Assembly (NCBI RefSeq): GCF_000754815.1
Contig: NZ_KN150747.1
Coordinates: forward strand, 807,655 to 871,654
Source of the DNA: Yersinia ruckeri ATCC 29473
Lineage (GTDB): Bacteria; Pseudomonadota; Gammaproteobacteria; Enterobacterales; Enterobacteriaceae
Reading direction: 5' to 3'
DNA: 64,000 nt
Every line of letters starts with the position of its first letter. Position 1 is the stretch's first letter. Below the pieces are notes generated by a model. The model had not been told where the DNA came from. It saw only the letters and a program-made list of their open reading frames with translations, and searched no databases. A program made the translations under genes and the position numbers. Below, in pieces: positions 25,305-37,550 of this stretch.

Positions 25305-26114
25305 ATGAGCATGAATCAGCCGGCCTCTAATCTGATTGAGATTCGCGGGATGAGTTTTACCCGCGGCGAGCGACCGATATTTACAGATATAAACATGACT
25401 GTTCCCAAAGGCAAAATCACTGCCATTATGGGGCCATCGGGCATCGGGAAAACGACATTGTTACGTCTGATTGGCGGACAACTTTCTCCCGACGTTGGTG
25501 AAATCTGGTTTGATGGCGATAATATTCCGTCATTATCAAGACATCGCCTCTATGACGTGCGCAAGAAAATGAGCATGTTATTCCAGTCTGGTGCGCTGTT
25601 TACCGACCTGACTGTGTTTGAGAATGTCGCTTTCCCTTTGCGGGAGCACGGTCATCTGCCAGAAACGCTGCTGCATAGCACCGTCATGATGAAACTCGAG
25701 GCCGTTGGACTACGTGGAGCAGCGAAACTGATGCCGGCGGAACTTTCGGGGGGGATGGCGCGCCGTGCGGCATTGGCCAGAGCAATCGCTTTAGATCCTG
25801 AACTCATCATGTTTGATGAGCCGTTCGTTGGTCAGGACCCAATTACCATGGGCGTTTTGGTCAAACTGATTGACGAACTGAATCACGCGTTGGGCGTAAC
25901 CTGCGTGGTGGTGTCACATGATGTGCCAGAAGTGCTGAGTATTGCCGACTACGCCTATATTGTTGCCGATCAACATGTGATTGCAGAGGGTACGCCGGAA
26001 CAGTTGCAAAGCAATTGCGATCCGCGGGTTCGTCAGTTCCTGGATGGTATTGCTGATGGGCCGGTACCATTCCGCTTCCCGGCTGGCGACTATAAAACCG
26101 AGCTATTAGGCTGA
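25305..26114 (+). CDS. mlaF: Phospholipid transport ATP-binding protein MlaF
   Basis: ABC ATPase of the MlaFEDB complex, which moves phospholipids between the inner membrane and MlaC to keep the outer membrane asymmetric. Walker A is GPSGIGKTT, the signature [15 protein letters not shown] and Walker [14 protein letters not shown]. About 269 aa. AAAGGG at 25295-25300 fits either the ATG at 25305 or the one at 25311, so the start is uncertain by two residues. Confidence 0.95.
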   Translation: MSMNQPASNLIEIRGMSFTRGERPIFTDINMTVPKGKITAIMGPSGIGKTTLLRLIGGQLSPDVGEIWFDGDNIPSLSRHRLYDVRKKMSMLFQSGALFTDLTVFENVAFPLREHGHLPETLLHSTVMMKLEAVGLRGAAKLMPAELSGGMARRAALARAIALDPELIMFDEPFVGQDPITMGVLVKLIDELNHALGVTCVVVSHDVPEVLSIADYAYIVADQHVIAEGTPEQLQSNCDPRVRQFLDGIADGPVPFRFPAGDYKTELLG

Positions 26115-26124
26115 TGGAGTGTTC

Positions 26125-26907
26125 ATGTTAGTACAAACGTTAGCGTCCGTAGGCCGCAAAGGCATTAATGTCTGTGCCACGTTCGGGCGAGCGGGGTTGA
26201 TGCTATTCAATGCGATTGTCGGCCGGCCACAACTGCGCCAGCAATGGCCACTATTGGTGAAACAGTTGTATAGCGTGGGGGTACAATCCCTGCTGATTAT
26301 TATGGTATCCGGTCTGTTTATCGGCATGGTACTGGGGTTACAAGGCTATCTGATTCTGACGACCTACAGTGCAGAAGCCAGTCTGGGCATGATGGTATCA
26401 CTGTCTCTGTTGAGGGAATTGGGGCCGGTGGTGACTGCGTTACTGTTCGCGGGGCGAGCTGGCTCGGCCCTAACCGCCGAAATCGGTTTGATGAAAGCAA
26501 CCGAACAGATCTCTAGCCTGGAAATGATGGCTATTGATCCACTGCGGCGGGTGGTTGCACCGCGTTTCTGGGCTGGTTTAATCAGCATGCCTTTGCTGAC
26601 GGCAATTTTTGTGGCTGTGGGTATTTGGGGGGGATCGGTTGTTGGTGTTGACTGGAAAGGAATTGATAGCGGTTTCTTCTGGTCGGCGATGCAAGGCGCG
26701 GTTGAGTGGCGCACCGATTTACTGAACTGCTTAATCAAGAGTTTGGTATTTGCAATTACCGTAACCTGGATTGCGTTGTTTAATGGTTATGATGCGATCC
26801 CAACATCGGAAGGGATTAGCCGAGCAACCACCCGTACGGTGGTGCATTCATCACTGGCGGTATTGGGATTAGATTTTGTGCTCACAGCACTGATGTTTGG
26901 GAATTAA
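26125..26907 (+). CDS. mlaE: Phospholipid transport permease MlaE
   Basis: 260-aa integral membrane permease of the Mla complex with five to six helices. The start at 26125 has GGAG 5 nt upstream and matches E. coli; the frame also has a GTG at 26119. Characteristic blocks are [27 protein letters not shown] (shown in part here as [15 protein letters not shown]) and the C-terminal [12 protein letters not shown]. It begins 10 nt after mlaF. Confidence 0.95.
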   Translation: MLVQTLASVGRKGINVCATFGRAGLMLFNAIVGRPQLRQQWPLLVKQLYSVGVQSLLIIMVSGLFIGMVLGLQGYLILTTYSAEASLGMMVSLSLLRELGPVVTALLFAGRAGSALTAEIGLMKATEQISSLEMMAIDPLRRVVAPRFWAGLISMPLLTAIFVAVGIWGGSVVGVDWKGIDSGFFWSAMQGAVEWRTDLLNCLIKSLVFAITVTWIALFNGYDAIPTSEGISRATTRTVVHSSLAVLGLDFVLTALMFGN

Positions 26908-26910
26908 GTC

Positions 26911-27453
26911 ATGCAAACGAAGAAAACCGAAGTTTGGGTAGGTCTGTTTATTGTGATCGCTTTAGCGGCAATCATTTTCTTATGCCTGAAAGTGGCAGAT
27001 ATAAAATCAGTTGGCAATCAGCCTACTTACCGAATATATGCGACTTTTGATAATGTCGGTGGGCTAAAAGCCAGCTCACCGGTTAAAATTGGTGGTGTAG
27101 TCGTAGGACGAGTAGCAGAAATTTCCCTCGACACTAAAAATTACACTCCGCGAGTGGCGATTGATATTCAGGATCAATATAACAATATTCCTGATACTAG
27201 TTCTTTAGCGGTCCGCACATCGGGTTTATTGGGTGAACAATATCTGGCGCTGAACGTCGGATTTGAAGATCCGGAGATGGGCACTAGCATTCTGAAAGAA
27301 GGCAGCACAATTCAGGACACGAAATCAGCATTGGTTCTAGAAGATTTAATCGGCCAGTTCCTGTACAGAAGTGGTGGCAATACGGATGGAGCTCCTGCGG
27401 CTGCACCAGCACCGGCTGGTGAACCTACCTCACCCGCAGCGCATATTCATTAA
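26911..27453 (+). CDS. mlaD: Phospholipid transport MCE-domain protein MlaD
   Basis: 180-aa inner-membrane protein with one N-terminal helix (VWVGLFIVIALAAIIFLCL) and a periplasmic MCE domain (GGLKASSPVKIGGVVVGRV) that forms a hexameric ring for lipid passage. The C-terminal tail is Ala/Pro-rich. Spacing to mlaE is 3 nt. Confidence 0.96.
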   Translation: MQTKKTEVWVGLFIVIALAAIIFLCLKVADIKSVGNQPTYRIYATFDNVGGLKASSPVKIGGVVVGRVAEISLDTKNYTPRVAIDIQDQYNNIPDTSSLAVRTSGLLGEQYLALNVGFEDPEMGTSILKEGSTIQDTKSALVLEDLIGQFLYRSGGNTDGAPAAAPAPAGEPTSPAAHIH

Positions 27454-27465
27454 GAGGGCATTTGA

Positions 27466-28092
27466 ATGTTTACACGTTTATTAATGGTCGCATTGTTGGT
27501 GGTCGCTCCGCTGGCAAATGCTGTTGACCAAACTAATCCGTACCGCATGATGGACGATGCGGCACAAAAAACTTTTACGCGCCTGAAAAATGAACAGCCG
27601 AAAATCAAGCAAAATCCTGATTATCTGCGGACTATTGTTCATGAAGAACTGATGCCTTTTGTGCAGATTAAATATGCTGGAGCTTTGGTTCTCGGCAGCT
27701 ATTACAAAGGTGCAACCCCAGCTCAACGCGAAGCGTACTTCAACGCCTTCGGCAAATATCTGGAACAGGCTTATGGTCAGGCATTAGCACTGTATCATGG
27801 ACAAACGTACCAGATTGCTCCAGATCAACCACTGGGTGATGCCAATATCGTCGCCATTCGCGTTACCATTCTTGATCCCAATGGCCGCCCACCCGTGCGT
27901 TTAGATTTCCAGTGGCGTAAGAATAGCCAAACGGGTCATTGGCAGGCATTTGATATGATTGCTGAAGGTGTCAGTATGATCAGTACCAAGCAAAATGAAT
28001 GGGCATCTATCCTGCGGACACAAGGTGTTGATGGTTTGACTCAGCAATTACTGATTGCCGCCAAACAGCCAATCACTCTGGATAAAAACTGA
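27466..28092 (+). CDS. mlaC: Periplasmic phospholipid-binding protein MlaC
   Basis: 208-aa periplasmic shuttle carrying phospholipid between the MlaA-porin complex at the outer membrane and MlaFEDB. A signal peptide ([19 protein letters not shown]) is cleaved before VDQTNPY. The Tol-Tgt-type fold is suggested by conserved blocks such as [15 protein letters not shown] and [14 protein letters not shown]. Confidence 0.96.
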   Translation: MFTRLLMVALLVVAPLANAVDQTNPYRMMDDAAQKTFTRLKNEQPKIKQNPDYLRTIVHEELMPFVQIKYAGALVLGSYYKGATPAQREAYFNAFGKYLEQAYGQALALYHGQTYQIAPDQPLGDANIVAIRVTILDPNGRPPVRLDFQWRKNSQTGHWQAFDMIAEGVSMISTKQNEWASILRTQGVDGLTQQLLIAAKQPITLDKN

Positions 28093-28094
28093 TT

Positions 28095-28397
28095 ATGGCC
28101 GCTGAACTCCGTTGGGAATCCCAACAACATACGCTGTTGTTGATCGGAGATCTTGATCGCGAGACGCTGATGCCATTATGGCAGCAGCGGGAGACTCTGT
28201 TGGCGGACAAAACCTGTCTGGATGTGGCGCAACTACAACGCGTAGACTCTTCCGGCCTGGCCTTGTTGGTCCATTTACGTGAAGAACAGCACCAAAGGGG
28301 TAGTGACCTGATTATTTCAGGTGTCAGCGACCGTCTGGCGACGCTGATTACGTTATATAATTTACAGGAAATCATTCCAGTTACGGCGGTGACTTAG
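28095..28397 (+). CDS. mlaB: STAS-domain protein MlaB
   Basis: 100-aa cytoplasmic STAS-domain subunit that binds MlaF and is needed for assembly and activity of the transporter. The anti-sigma-antagonist-like motif RVDSSGLALLVHLRE is visible. It starts 2 nt after mlaC and ends the mla genes before a terminator. Confidence 0.94.
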   Translation: MAAELRWESQQHTLLLIGDLDRETLMPLWQQRETLLADKTCLDVAQLQRVDSSGLALLVHLREEQHQRGSDLIISGVSDRLATLITLYNLQEIIPVTAVT

Positions 28398-28435
28398 CTC
28401 ACCTTGCTACGATAGTTGCGCATCACGGTATTTTG

Positions 28436-28472
28436 GCCCCTGTACGTAATCACGACGCAGGGGCTTTTCTTT
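28436..28472 (+). terminator. Intrinsic terminator of mlaFEDCB
   Basis: GCCCCTG (28436-28442) pairs with CAGGGGC (28458-28464), followed by TTTTCTTT. It separates mlaB from ibaG. Confidence 0.8.
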
Positions 28473-28543
28473 AGTTTAAGAGCTTGCCGTATTCCTCTAC
28501 TATGTTTGACTGGTTATGATCCTCTGAAAATAGAGCGAATATT

Positions 28544-28798
28544 ATGGAAACGACCGAAATTAAAGATGTGCTGATGCGAGCATTGGCACTGGATGAAGTA
28601 CAGGTAACCGGTGATGGTAGCCACTTTCAGGTTATTGCCGTTGGTGAGTTATTTACCGAGATGAGCCGTGTGAAGAAACAACAGACAGTTTATGCGCCAT
28701 TGATGGAATACATCGCTGATAATCGCATCCATGCTTTATCGATCAAAACTTATACGCCCCAAGAGTGGCAGCGAGATCGCAAACTTAACGGTTTTTAA
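28544..28798 (+). CDS. ibaG: BolA-family protein IbaG
   Basis: 84-aa BolA-like protein linked to acid stress and iron-sulfur/glutaredoxin handling. The helix-turn strand motif [17 protein letters not shown] and the C-terminal [13 protein letters not shown] block identify it. It lies directly upstream of murA as in E. coli. Confidence 0.94.
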   Translation: METTEIKDVLMRALALDEVQVTGDGSHFQVIAVGELFTEMSRVKKQQTVYAPLMEYIADNRIHALSIKTYTPQEWQRDRKLNGF

Positions 28799-30112
<1,314 letters not shown>

Positions 30113-30194
30113 GGCTGTTGCTACGACGGAATAGCTGACTTCGGTTAAACCTGACCGCATTTTGATGCGTTCGCATTTTAACCAGCCCGCTCCA

Positions 30195-30236
30195 ATAAAA
30201 AGCCAGTCAGGTTCTTTAACCGGCTGGCTTTTTTAT
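30195..30236. terminator. Bidirectional terminator between murA and degS
   Basis: AAAAAGCCAG (30197-30206) pairs with CTGGCTTTTT (30224-30233). A/T runs on both sides allow it to end murA on the plus strand and degS on the minus strand. Confidence 0.85.
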
Positions 30237-30256
30237 TGTAATTTATTTGACGTTTC

Positions 30257-31333
30257 CTAGCTCTCAGGATACTCGCTAATGGTCACATTCAGGGTTATCT
30301 GCTCACCATTACGTAGAATTAATACCGGAATAGTGGTTCCAGGACGAACCTCAGCCACCTGATCCATTGTTTCCACCGCCGAAACTGCTGGCTTGTTATT
30401 AACGCTCAGAATGATATCACCAACCTGAATATTTGCTGCTGCCGCAGGCCCGTTAGGTGAAATCTGATTGACTTTAATCCCGTGGATACGTTCCAGCGTT
30501 TGGGAGTTATTGCGGTTACTAGCATGGAAAGGTGGGTAATCTCCGCCGGTAATTCCGATATAACCACGAATGACACGGCCATCACGAATCAGCTTTTCCA
30601 TCACTTTGGTTGCTAATACGGTAGGAATGGCGAAACCGATACCTTCAGGTGTTTCACCATTGCTGCTTTTGTCAAAGGATAGTGTATTGATGCCCACTAA
30701 TTCACCCAGAGAATTGACCAGCGCACCACCAGAGTTTCCCTGATTAATCGAGGCGTCAGTTTGCAGAAAATTTTGTCGGCCTGAGGCGCTCAAACCGATG
30801 CGTCCGGTGGCACTGATGATACCTTGAGTGATGGTCTGGCCTAAATTATAGGGATTACCTATCGCCAGCACGACATCACCAATATGAGGAATTCGATGAA
30901 CATTGATAGGAATGACTGGCAGGTTTCCTGCATCAATTTTCAGTACTGCTAAATCGGTCATATTGTCTGAACCGACCAATAACGCCTCCGACACCCGACC
31001 ATCTTGTAGAGCAACGATAATTTGTTCGGCGTTATTGACCACGTGTTTATTGGTTAGGATATAACCCTTGTCGCTCATGATGACGCCAGAACCTAGCGTA
31101 CGAATCTCAAGGCCATCCTGCGCGGTGGCACCCATGCTGCGGTTATACACATTGACTACGGCAGGTGCGGCTCTACGTACCCCAAGATTATAGCTAACGG
31201 GGGCTTCACTATCGGTGCTTGCCGTTTTACCGGCAAACAGGTTGCTGGATGAACGCAATACGGGTAATGCGGCCAGTAAAATACCCGCAACAACCAGACC
31301 AATAATGATGGATCGCAATAGCTTAATAAACAT
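30257..31333 (-). CDS. degS: Site-1 periplasmic protease DegS
   Basis: 358-aa inner-membrane-anchored serine protease that senses unfolded outer-membrane protein C-termini and makes the first cut in RseA, starting the sigma-E response. The start MFIKLLRS at 31333 gives one N-terminal helix (residues 5-25). The catalytic triad is His97 (TNKHVV), Asp127 (MTDLAV) and Ser201 (GNSGGALV). A single PDZ domain follows from about residue 255. It is downstream of degQ on the same strand. Confidence 0.96.
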   Translation of the reverse strand: MFIKLLRSIIIGLVVAGILLAALPVLRSSSNLFAGKTASTDSEAPVSYNLGVRRAAPAVVNVYNRSMGATAQDGLEIRTLGSGVIMSDKGYILTNKHVVNNAEQIIVALQDGRVSEALLVGSDNMTDLAVLKIDAGNLPVIPINVHRIPHIGDVVLAIGNPYNLGQTITQGIISATGRIGLSASGRQNFLQTDASINQGNSGGALVNSLGELVGINTLSFDKSSNGETPEGIGFAIPTVLATKVMEKLIRDGRVIRGYIGITGGDYPPFHASNRNNSQTLERIHGIKVNQISPNGPAAAANIQVGDIILSVNNKPAVSAVETMDQVAEVRPGTTIPVLILRNGEQITLNVTISEYPES

Positions 31334-31420
31334 GAGGTTTAAGACGTGAAAGATAGATGATTGGAGAATAGCACGAGTTAAGCGGACACAGCGTTGCACT
31401 GTGTCCGATTTTTCTGCAAA

Positions 31421-32794
31421 TTAGCGTAATAGTAGATAAATAGTTTCATTGCCACGGATGATATTCAACGCCATGACTGGCGGCTTGGCTTCAAGTGCCT
31501 TACGCAGTTGGGTAATATCCTGAATGCGTTGGCGATTGATACCAATAATCACATCGTCTTTTTGCAAGCCAGCTTGTGCAGCTGGTGAGCCTTTAGCGAC
31601 GCTATCGATTTTAACACCTTTGCCTGAGCCTTTAATGTCGGTATTGCTCAGCGATGCTCCCTGTAATGATGAAGATAAGGTTTCTGCACTGGTGGAGGTT
31701 GGATTACTGTTCTCCAATGTTACCGCTACTTCCAGAGGTTTACCCTCACGTAACAAGCCAACTTTAATGGTTTTACCCGGCCCGGTGGTACCGATCTTGG
31801 CACGCAGCTCCGCGAAACTGCTAATCGGTTTGCCATCAACGGAAACCAGTACGTCGCCAGCTTTGATACCCGCTTTCGCTGCCGCAGATTTCGGCATAAC
31901 TTCACTCACAAAAGCCCCACGTTGTGCGTCGATATTAAAGGCTTTGGCGATATCAGCGGTCATTTCACTGCCTTTGATACCCAAGATGCCGCGCTTCACT
32001 TCGCCGAACTCAATTAATTGCTGGCTCAGGTTTTGTGCCATATTGCTCGGGATAGCAAAGCCGATACCAATATTACCGCCACCTGGAGCCAAAATCGCGG
32101 TATTGATGCCAATCAGTTCCCCATTCAGGTTAACCAACGCACCGCCTGAGTTACCGCGGTTGATGGAGGCATCGGTCTGAATAAAGTTTTCCAGCCCTTC
32201 CAGATTCAGCCCACTACGGCCTAGTGCCGAAATAATGCCGGACGTTGCTGTTTGTCCTAATCCGAATGGGTTACCTACCGCCACGGCAAAATCACCGACA
32301 CGCAAATTATCGGAATCGGCGATAGGAATGGCTTTCAGGTTTTTTGCATCGGTCAACTGCAACAATGCGATATCGGTTTGTTCATCTCGGCCGAGCAGTT
32401 TGGCGTCGTATTCACGGCCATCATTTAATTGAACGCGGATTTTGTCAGCATTATTGATGACGTGATTATTGGTCAGGACATAGCCTTTTTCCGCATTGAT
32501 AATGACACCGGAACCCAACCCTTCAAATGGACGGCTGTTCTCTTTGCCCATTGGGGCATTCGGGCCAAAGAAGAATTTAAATTCTTCAGGCAAACGCTGT
32601 TGCTGAGCCTGAGTACCGGTTACATGAACGCTAACAACGGCAGGCAGCACTTTTTCCAACATAGGTGCCAGACTTGGCAGAGATTGCCCGGCAACGGCCA
32701 TTGGCAATGGTGCGGCATTGACCGCCGGTGCTACAGCAAGACCAAGACCAACGCTCATAGCTAGAGCACTAAGAAATAATGACTTTTTTTTCAT
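31421..32794 (-). CDS. degQ: Periplasmic serine endoprotease DegQ
   Basis: 457-aa HtrA-family chaperone-protease. The start at 32794 gives a signal peptide cleaved after AVNA (about residue 27). The triad is His111 (LTNNHVI), Asp141 (QTDIALL) and Ser216 (GNSGGAL). Two PDZ domains follow. The shorter Q-linker/LA loop fits DegQ rather than DegP, as does the neighbour degS 87 nt downstream. Confidence 0.94.
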   Translation of the reverse strand: MKKKSLFLSALAMSVGLGLAVAPAVNAAPLPMAVAGQSLPSLAPMLEKVLPAVVSVHVTGTQAQQQRLPEEFKFFFGPNAPMGKENSRPFEGLGSGVIINAEKGYVLTNNHVINNADKIRVQLNDGREYDAKLLGRDEQTDIALLQLTDAKNLKAIPIADSDNLRVGDFAVAVGNPFGLGQTATSGIISALGRSGLNLEGLENFIQTDASINRGNSGGALVNLNGELIGINTAILAPGGGNIGIGFAIPSNMAQNLSQQLIEFGEVKRGILGIKGSEMTADIAKAFNIDAQRGAFVSEVMPKSAAAKAGIKAGDVLVSVDGKPISSFAELRAKIGTTGPGKTIKVGLLREGKPLEVAVTLENSNPTSTSAETLSSSLQGASLSNTDIKGSGKGVKIDSVAKGSPAAQAGLQKDDVIIGINRQRIQDITQLRKALEAKPPVMALNIIRGNETIYLLLR

Positions 32795-33019
32795 TGGATT
32801 AAATTCTCTCAATACCTAACGGTGAATGAATTGATGATATTGCGCCATGGGCCCCATTGAAAGCTAAGACCGTTGAACAGATAAAAAATTCACTTATTTC
32901 AAAAAGCTACTGTTATGGTAAACAGCAGTGACCACGCAATGCTCCATGATATAGGGATCGGATGGCAGTGATTCAAGGAGTGGGAAGTATAGAACTGTAA
33001 AAGAAGGGTAAATTAAAGA

Positions 33020-33056
33020 AAACCGGATAGCGTAAGTAGGAACGCTATCCGGATAA
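33020..33056 (-). terminator. Intrinsic terminator of zapG
   Basis: A perfect 11-bp stem CCGGATAGCGT (33023-33033) / ACGCTATCCGG (33042-33052), followed on the minus strand by TTTTCTTT, lies just after the zapG stop. Confidence 0.85.
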
Positions 33057-33073
33057 GAGACTGATATATAAAA

Positions 33074-33478
33074 TCAATCTCGGGTTTGATGCTCTGGACG
33101 CAATAAACCTGATGCACCATCGGAATAATCACGCGGCGGCATTTTTACCGGTGCCTGATCGTTATCCGCTTCGGATTCGGTTAAACGGTAGCGGAACGGG
33201 TTATCCTGCATTGGCAGGTCAGGCAACAGATTATTCGAGCTTTGCGCCATGTGCTGATAAAGCTGACGATAATCTCGAGCCATATTATCCAGTAACTCTG
33301 CACTACGAGCGAAATGACCCACTAACTCCTGGCGGTATTCTTCCAGCTCAGATTTGCTCTTTTCCAGTTCATTTTGCAGCACTTGCTGCTGACGCAATTT
33401 ACGATTGCCGAAGCGCATGGTTATCGCACCGATGGCGATACCAACAACTAACCCAATAAGCGCATACTCCCAGGTCAT
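33074..33478 (-). CDS. zapG: Cell-division-associated inner-membrane protein ZapG (YhcB)
   Basis: 134-aa DUF1043 protein, an envelope-biogenesis and division factor. One N-terminal helix (YALIGLVVGIAIGAITMRFG) is followed by a charged coiled coil (about residues 28-85) and a Pro-rich tail. It is divergent from zapE and upstream of degQ. Confidence 0.93.
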   Translation of the reverse strand: MTWEYALIGLVVGIAIGAITMRFGNRKLRQQQVLQNELEKSKSELEEYRQELVGHFARSAELLDNMARDYRQLYQHMAQSSNNLLPDLPMQDNPFRYRLTESEADNDQAPVKMPPRDYSDGASGLLRPEHQTRD

Positions 33479-33702
33479 AGTGACTCCTTTTTTGACTTCA
33501 TTGTTCGGTAGGGCTTTTTCACTTAATAATACCCACTATAACCGTTAACCTTGTCAGAGTGGAATCCTGATGCAACTTTGCTTATGGTTATCAGGTCTTT
33601 TCTGATGCAGTCACCGTCGGTAAATGCGTCGATTACCAGATAAATCAGCATAAAAGCGCAGCGAAAAACAGATAAATATTTTATCAGGAATTGTTGAAAA
33701 AC

Positions 33703-34830
33703 ATGCAACTCAGTACACCTACAGCACGTTATCAGCAGGCTTTAGCCGCTGGAGAATACCAACCTGATGAAGTTCAACGTCAGGCCGTTGAGCAACTTGA
33801 TATCATCTATCGGGCGCTTTGTGACCGTGCCACTCAACCAAAACCCACTCCTGGCTTACGCCACCGGCTGAGCCGATTGCTCGGAAAACCGGTAGGTCAG
33901 GCGGCTATACAGCCGGTTCAGGGCTTATATATGTGGGGAGGCGTAGGGCGTGGAAAAACCTGGTTAATGGATCTTTTCTTCCACAGTTTACCCGGCGAAC
34001 GCAAGCTCCGACTGCATTTCCATCGTTTTATGTTGCGGGTACATCAAGAGCTAACTGAGTTGCAAGGGCATGAAAATCCATTGGAAATCATTGCCGATGG
34101 GTTTAAAACGCAAACGGATGTGCTGTGTTTTGACGAATTTTTTGTCTCGGATATTACCGATGCCATGTTGTTGGCAACGCTACTCCAAGCCTTGTTTGCT
34201 CGTGGAATCACGCTGATTGCCACTTCGAATATCCCGCCGGATAATTTGTATAAAAACGGTCTGCAACGGGCGCGTTTCTTACCAGCGATTACTTTGATTA
34301 ATCAATATTGCAACGTGATGAATGTGGACGCCGGTATTGATTATCGGCTACGTACTTTAACGCAGGCACATCTCTACATGACGCCGCTAAATCCGCAAAA
34401 TACATTGCTCATGCAGCAGATGTACATCAAGTTGGCGGGTAAAGAAGGTGAGCTGGCGCCGGTTCTGGATATCAATCATCGGCCACTTACGGCGATCCGT
34501 GCAGCAGATGGCGTTTTGGCGGTAGATTTCTATACCTTATGTGAAGAGGCGCGCAGCCAATTGGATTACATCGCGTTATCCCGCGAGTATCACAGTGTGC
34601 TACTGCACAATGTGCGTTTGATGACGGCAAAGGAAGAGAATGCTGCGCGGCGTTTTCTGGCGCTGGTTGATGAGTTTTACGAGCACCGGGTGAAGCTGAT
34701 TATCTCTGCGGAAGTACCAATGTTTGAAATTTATCAAGGAGAACGGCTAAAATTTGAGTACCAGCGCTGTTTATCTCGTTTACAGGAGATGCAGAGCGAG
34801 GAGTACCTTAAGCTGCCTCATCTGCCTTAA
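33703..34830 (+). CDS. zapE: Cell division protein ZapE, AAA-type ATPase
   Basis: 375-aa AFG1-like ATPase associated with the Z ring late in division. Walker A is GGVGRGKTW (residues about 79-87) and Walker B VLCFDEFFVSD. The start at 33703 matches the E. coli N-terminus; AGGAA lies 12 nt upstream. The preceding in-frame TTG at 33691 is less likely. Confidence 0.94.
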   Translation: MQLSTPTARYQQALAAGEYQPDEVQRQAVEQLDIIYRALCDRATQPKPTPGLRHRLSRLLGKPVGQAAIQPVQGLYMWGGVGRGKTWLMDLFFHSLPGERKLRLHFHRFMLRVHQELTELQGHENPLEIIADGFKTQTDVLCFDEFFVSDITDAMLLATLLQALFARGITLIATSNIPPDNLYKNGLQRARFLPAITLINQYCNVMNVDAGIDYRLRTLTQAHLYMTPLNPQNTLLMQQMYIKLAGKEGELAPVLDINHRPLTAIRAADGVLAVDFYTLCEEARSQLDYIALSREYHSVLLHNVRLMTAKEENAARRFLALVDEFYEHRVKLIISAEVPMFEIYQGERLKFEYQRCLSRLQEMQSEEYLKLPHLP

Positions 34831-34958
34831 AACGTCAGGTTACAGTATATTGACGTCGTTGCTCGCACATTGCTGGTTAAACATGCTATTCTGCGCTAGG
34901 GCGATTATTGATCGCCCGATTGAACACCTGTAATTTATGCTTTTCACGCCAAAAACAG

Positions 34959-35034
34959 TTCGATCTTTGCAGCCGACTTCTCTATAATCTTGCGACCCCA
35001 CGTTACAATAAAGTTTTTTTCCCAAAAACTTTAT
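34959..35034 (+). promoter_or_regulatory. rplM promoter and leader hairpin
   Basis: A perfect -10 TATAAT (34983-34988) with a weak -35 TTCGAT (34959-34964, 18-bp spacer) predicts a start near 34995 and a leader of about 165 nt. Inside it, ATAAAGTTTTT (35008-35018) and AAAAACTTTAT (35024-35034) form a perfect 11-bp stem. In E. coli the rplM-rpsI operon is autoregulated by L13 through its leader; this stem is a candidate for that site. Confidence 0.5.
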
Positions 35035-35143
35035 AGTGCCAGCAATAGGCTATTCGAAGGGGTAGGTTTGCTGGACTTGATGGTCGTGTGAGCCTCAACT
35101 GTTGATTTGAGCGTTTGGGTGTTCACCAACGTGTAACTTATAA

Positions 35144-35994
<851 letters not shown>

Positions 35995-36027
35995 TTTTTT
36001 GCCTTTATGGCATCAGATTAATGCTAA

Positions 36028-36054
36028 AAACCCGGTGTTTCACCGGGTTTTTTT
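36028..36054 (+). terminator. Intrinsic terminator of rplM-rpsI
   Basis: A perfect 10-bp stem AAACCCGGTG (36028-36037) / CACCGGGTTT (36041-36050) with a TTT loop is followed by further Ts. Confidence 0.92.
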
Positions 36055-36367
36055 ATGCCTGAAAATCAAGCATACCCTTGTCTATTGCCATCTACGTACG
36101 GTATAAACTGCGAGTCGTCAGACAAATCACCATGAAATGACGGCAGCATCCCCACAAAACAAGCAAAATCTGGTAAACTATCACTCACTTTTGTGCCTGT
36201 TCGCCGAGCTGTTGACGTCCGTTTATCTCCCTGGCTGAATGATTATCTCGACCAAGGCTTATTAACGGCATGTTGGTCGAGACAGTGAACTGGCGGTAAA
36301 ACTACTCAGGATAGCAGCCTCTGCGTTGGCTATTCGCACTGTTTTCTAGATAAACTTGGAGGTTTTC
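36055..36367 (+). other. Intergenic region before sspA
   Basis: About 310 bases between the rpsI terminator and sspA. It should hold the sspA promoter; I see no gene and no strong repeat in it. GGAGG at 36358-36362 is the sspA ribosome-binding site. Confidence 0.5.
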
Positions 36368-37009
36368 ATGGCTGTCGCTGCCAACAAACGTTCGGTAATG
36401 ACGCTGTTCTCTGGCCCGACCGACATTTTTAGCCATCAAGTACGTATCGTACTGGCGGAAAAAGGTGTCAGTGTTGAGATTGAGCAGGTTGAGATGGATA
36501 ACCTGCCGCAGGATCTGATTGACCTCAATCCATACCAGACGGTACCTACACTGGTTGATCGCGAGCTGACTCTGTATGAGTCCCGTATCATCATGGAATA
36601 TCTTGATGAACGTTTCCCGCACCCTCCACTGATGCCGGTATACCCTGTTGCTCGTGGTGAAAGCCGTCTGATGATGCTGCGCATTGAAAAGAACTGGTAC
36701 TCTCTGATGTACAAGATTGAGCAAAAGAGCGGCCAGGAAGCAGAATCAGCGCGTCGCCAACTGCGTGAAGAATTGCTGGCTATCGCGCCAATTTTCGCTC
36801 AAACCCCGTATTTCATGAGTGAAGAATTTAGTCTGGTAGATTGCTACCTGGCTCCGTTGCTGTGGCGCTTACCTGAATTGGGTATCGAGTTGACAGGTAC
36901 CGGTTCTAAAGAGCTGAAAGGCTATATGACCCGCGTGTTTGAACGCGATGCGTTCTTGGCTTCCCTCACGGAAGCTGAGCGCGAAATGCGTCTGCGCATG
37001 CAGGGGTAA
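36368..37009 (+). CDS. sspA: Stringent starvation protein A
   Basis: 213-aa glutathione-S-transferase-fold protein that binds RNA polymerase and supports acid tolerance and stationary-phase gene expression. It lacks GST activity in E. coli. The thioredoxin-like N-terminus (VMTLFSGPTDIFSHQVRIVL) and the surface-pocket residues around PHPPLMPVYP are conserved. Start fixed by GGAGG 5 nt upstream. Confidence 0.97.
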   Translation: MAVAANKRSVMTLFSGPTDIFSHQVRIVLAEKGVSVEIEQVEMDNLPQDLIDLNPYQTVPTLVDRELTLYESRIIMEYLDERFPHPPLMPVYPVARGESRLMMLRIEKNWYSLMYKIEQKSGQEAESARRQLREELLAIAPIFAQTPYFMSEEFSLVDCYLAPLLWRLPELGIELTGTGSKELKGYMTRVFERDAFLASLTEAEREMRLRMQG

Positions 37010-37014
37010 TGGCT

Positions 37015-37524
37015 ATGGAGATGTCTGATATGTCTCCGCGTCGCCCTTACTTGTTGCGCGCGTTTTACGATTGGCTGATTGATAACGAACTGACGCCCCA
37101 TTTAGTGGTGGATGTCTCTCTGCCTGATGTGATGGTACCGATGGAGTTTGCCCGTGATGGTCAGATTGTATTGAATATCGCACCACGTGCAGTGGGTAAT
37201 CTGGAACTGGGTAATGAAGACGTTCGTTTTAATGCCCGTTTTGGTGGTGTTCCACGGCAGGTCGTTGTACCTATGGGGGCTGTTCTGGCGATTTATGCCA
37301 GAGAAAACGGTGCCGGGACAATGTTCGAACCTGAAGTGGCATATAACGATGATGTTGACGGCGATTTTTCTGAAATGGATGACGCTGGTGAAGCGGTGCC
37401 AACAGACAGTTTGGTGCTGGTAACTGACGATTCTTCGGCAAAATCGGATAGCGATGGCGGCACTGATGATGAGCCTCCACCGCCTTCCCGCAGTGGCCGA
37501 CCTGCATTACGGGTTGTGAAATAA
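37015..37524 (+). CDS. sspB: ClpXP adaptor SspB
   Basis: 169-aa adaptor that delivers ssrA-tagged proteins to ClpXP. The folded domain spans residues about 5-115 (YLLRAFYDWLIDNELTPHLV; FGGVPRQVVVPM). It is followed by a long acidic linker and the C-terminal ClpX-binding tail ending RPALRVVK. AGGGG at 37002-37006 is 8 nt before the ATG at 37015, better than the 37009 ATG that overlaps the sspA stop. Confidence 0.96.
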   Translation: MEMSDMSPRRPYLLRAFYDWLIDNELTPHLVVDVSLPDVMVPMEFARDGQIVLNIAPRAVGNLELGNEDVRFNARFGGVPRQVVVPMGAVLAIYARENGAGTMFEPEVAYNDDVDGDFSEMDDAGEAVPTDSLVLVTDDSSAKSDSDGGTDDEPPPPSRSGRPALRVVK

Positions 37525-37550
37525 TATCCATTCATTTGCGTATTATTCTT

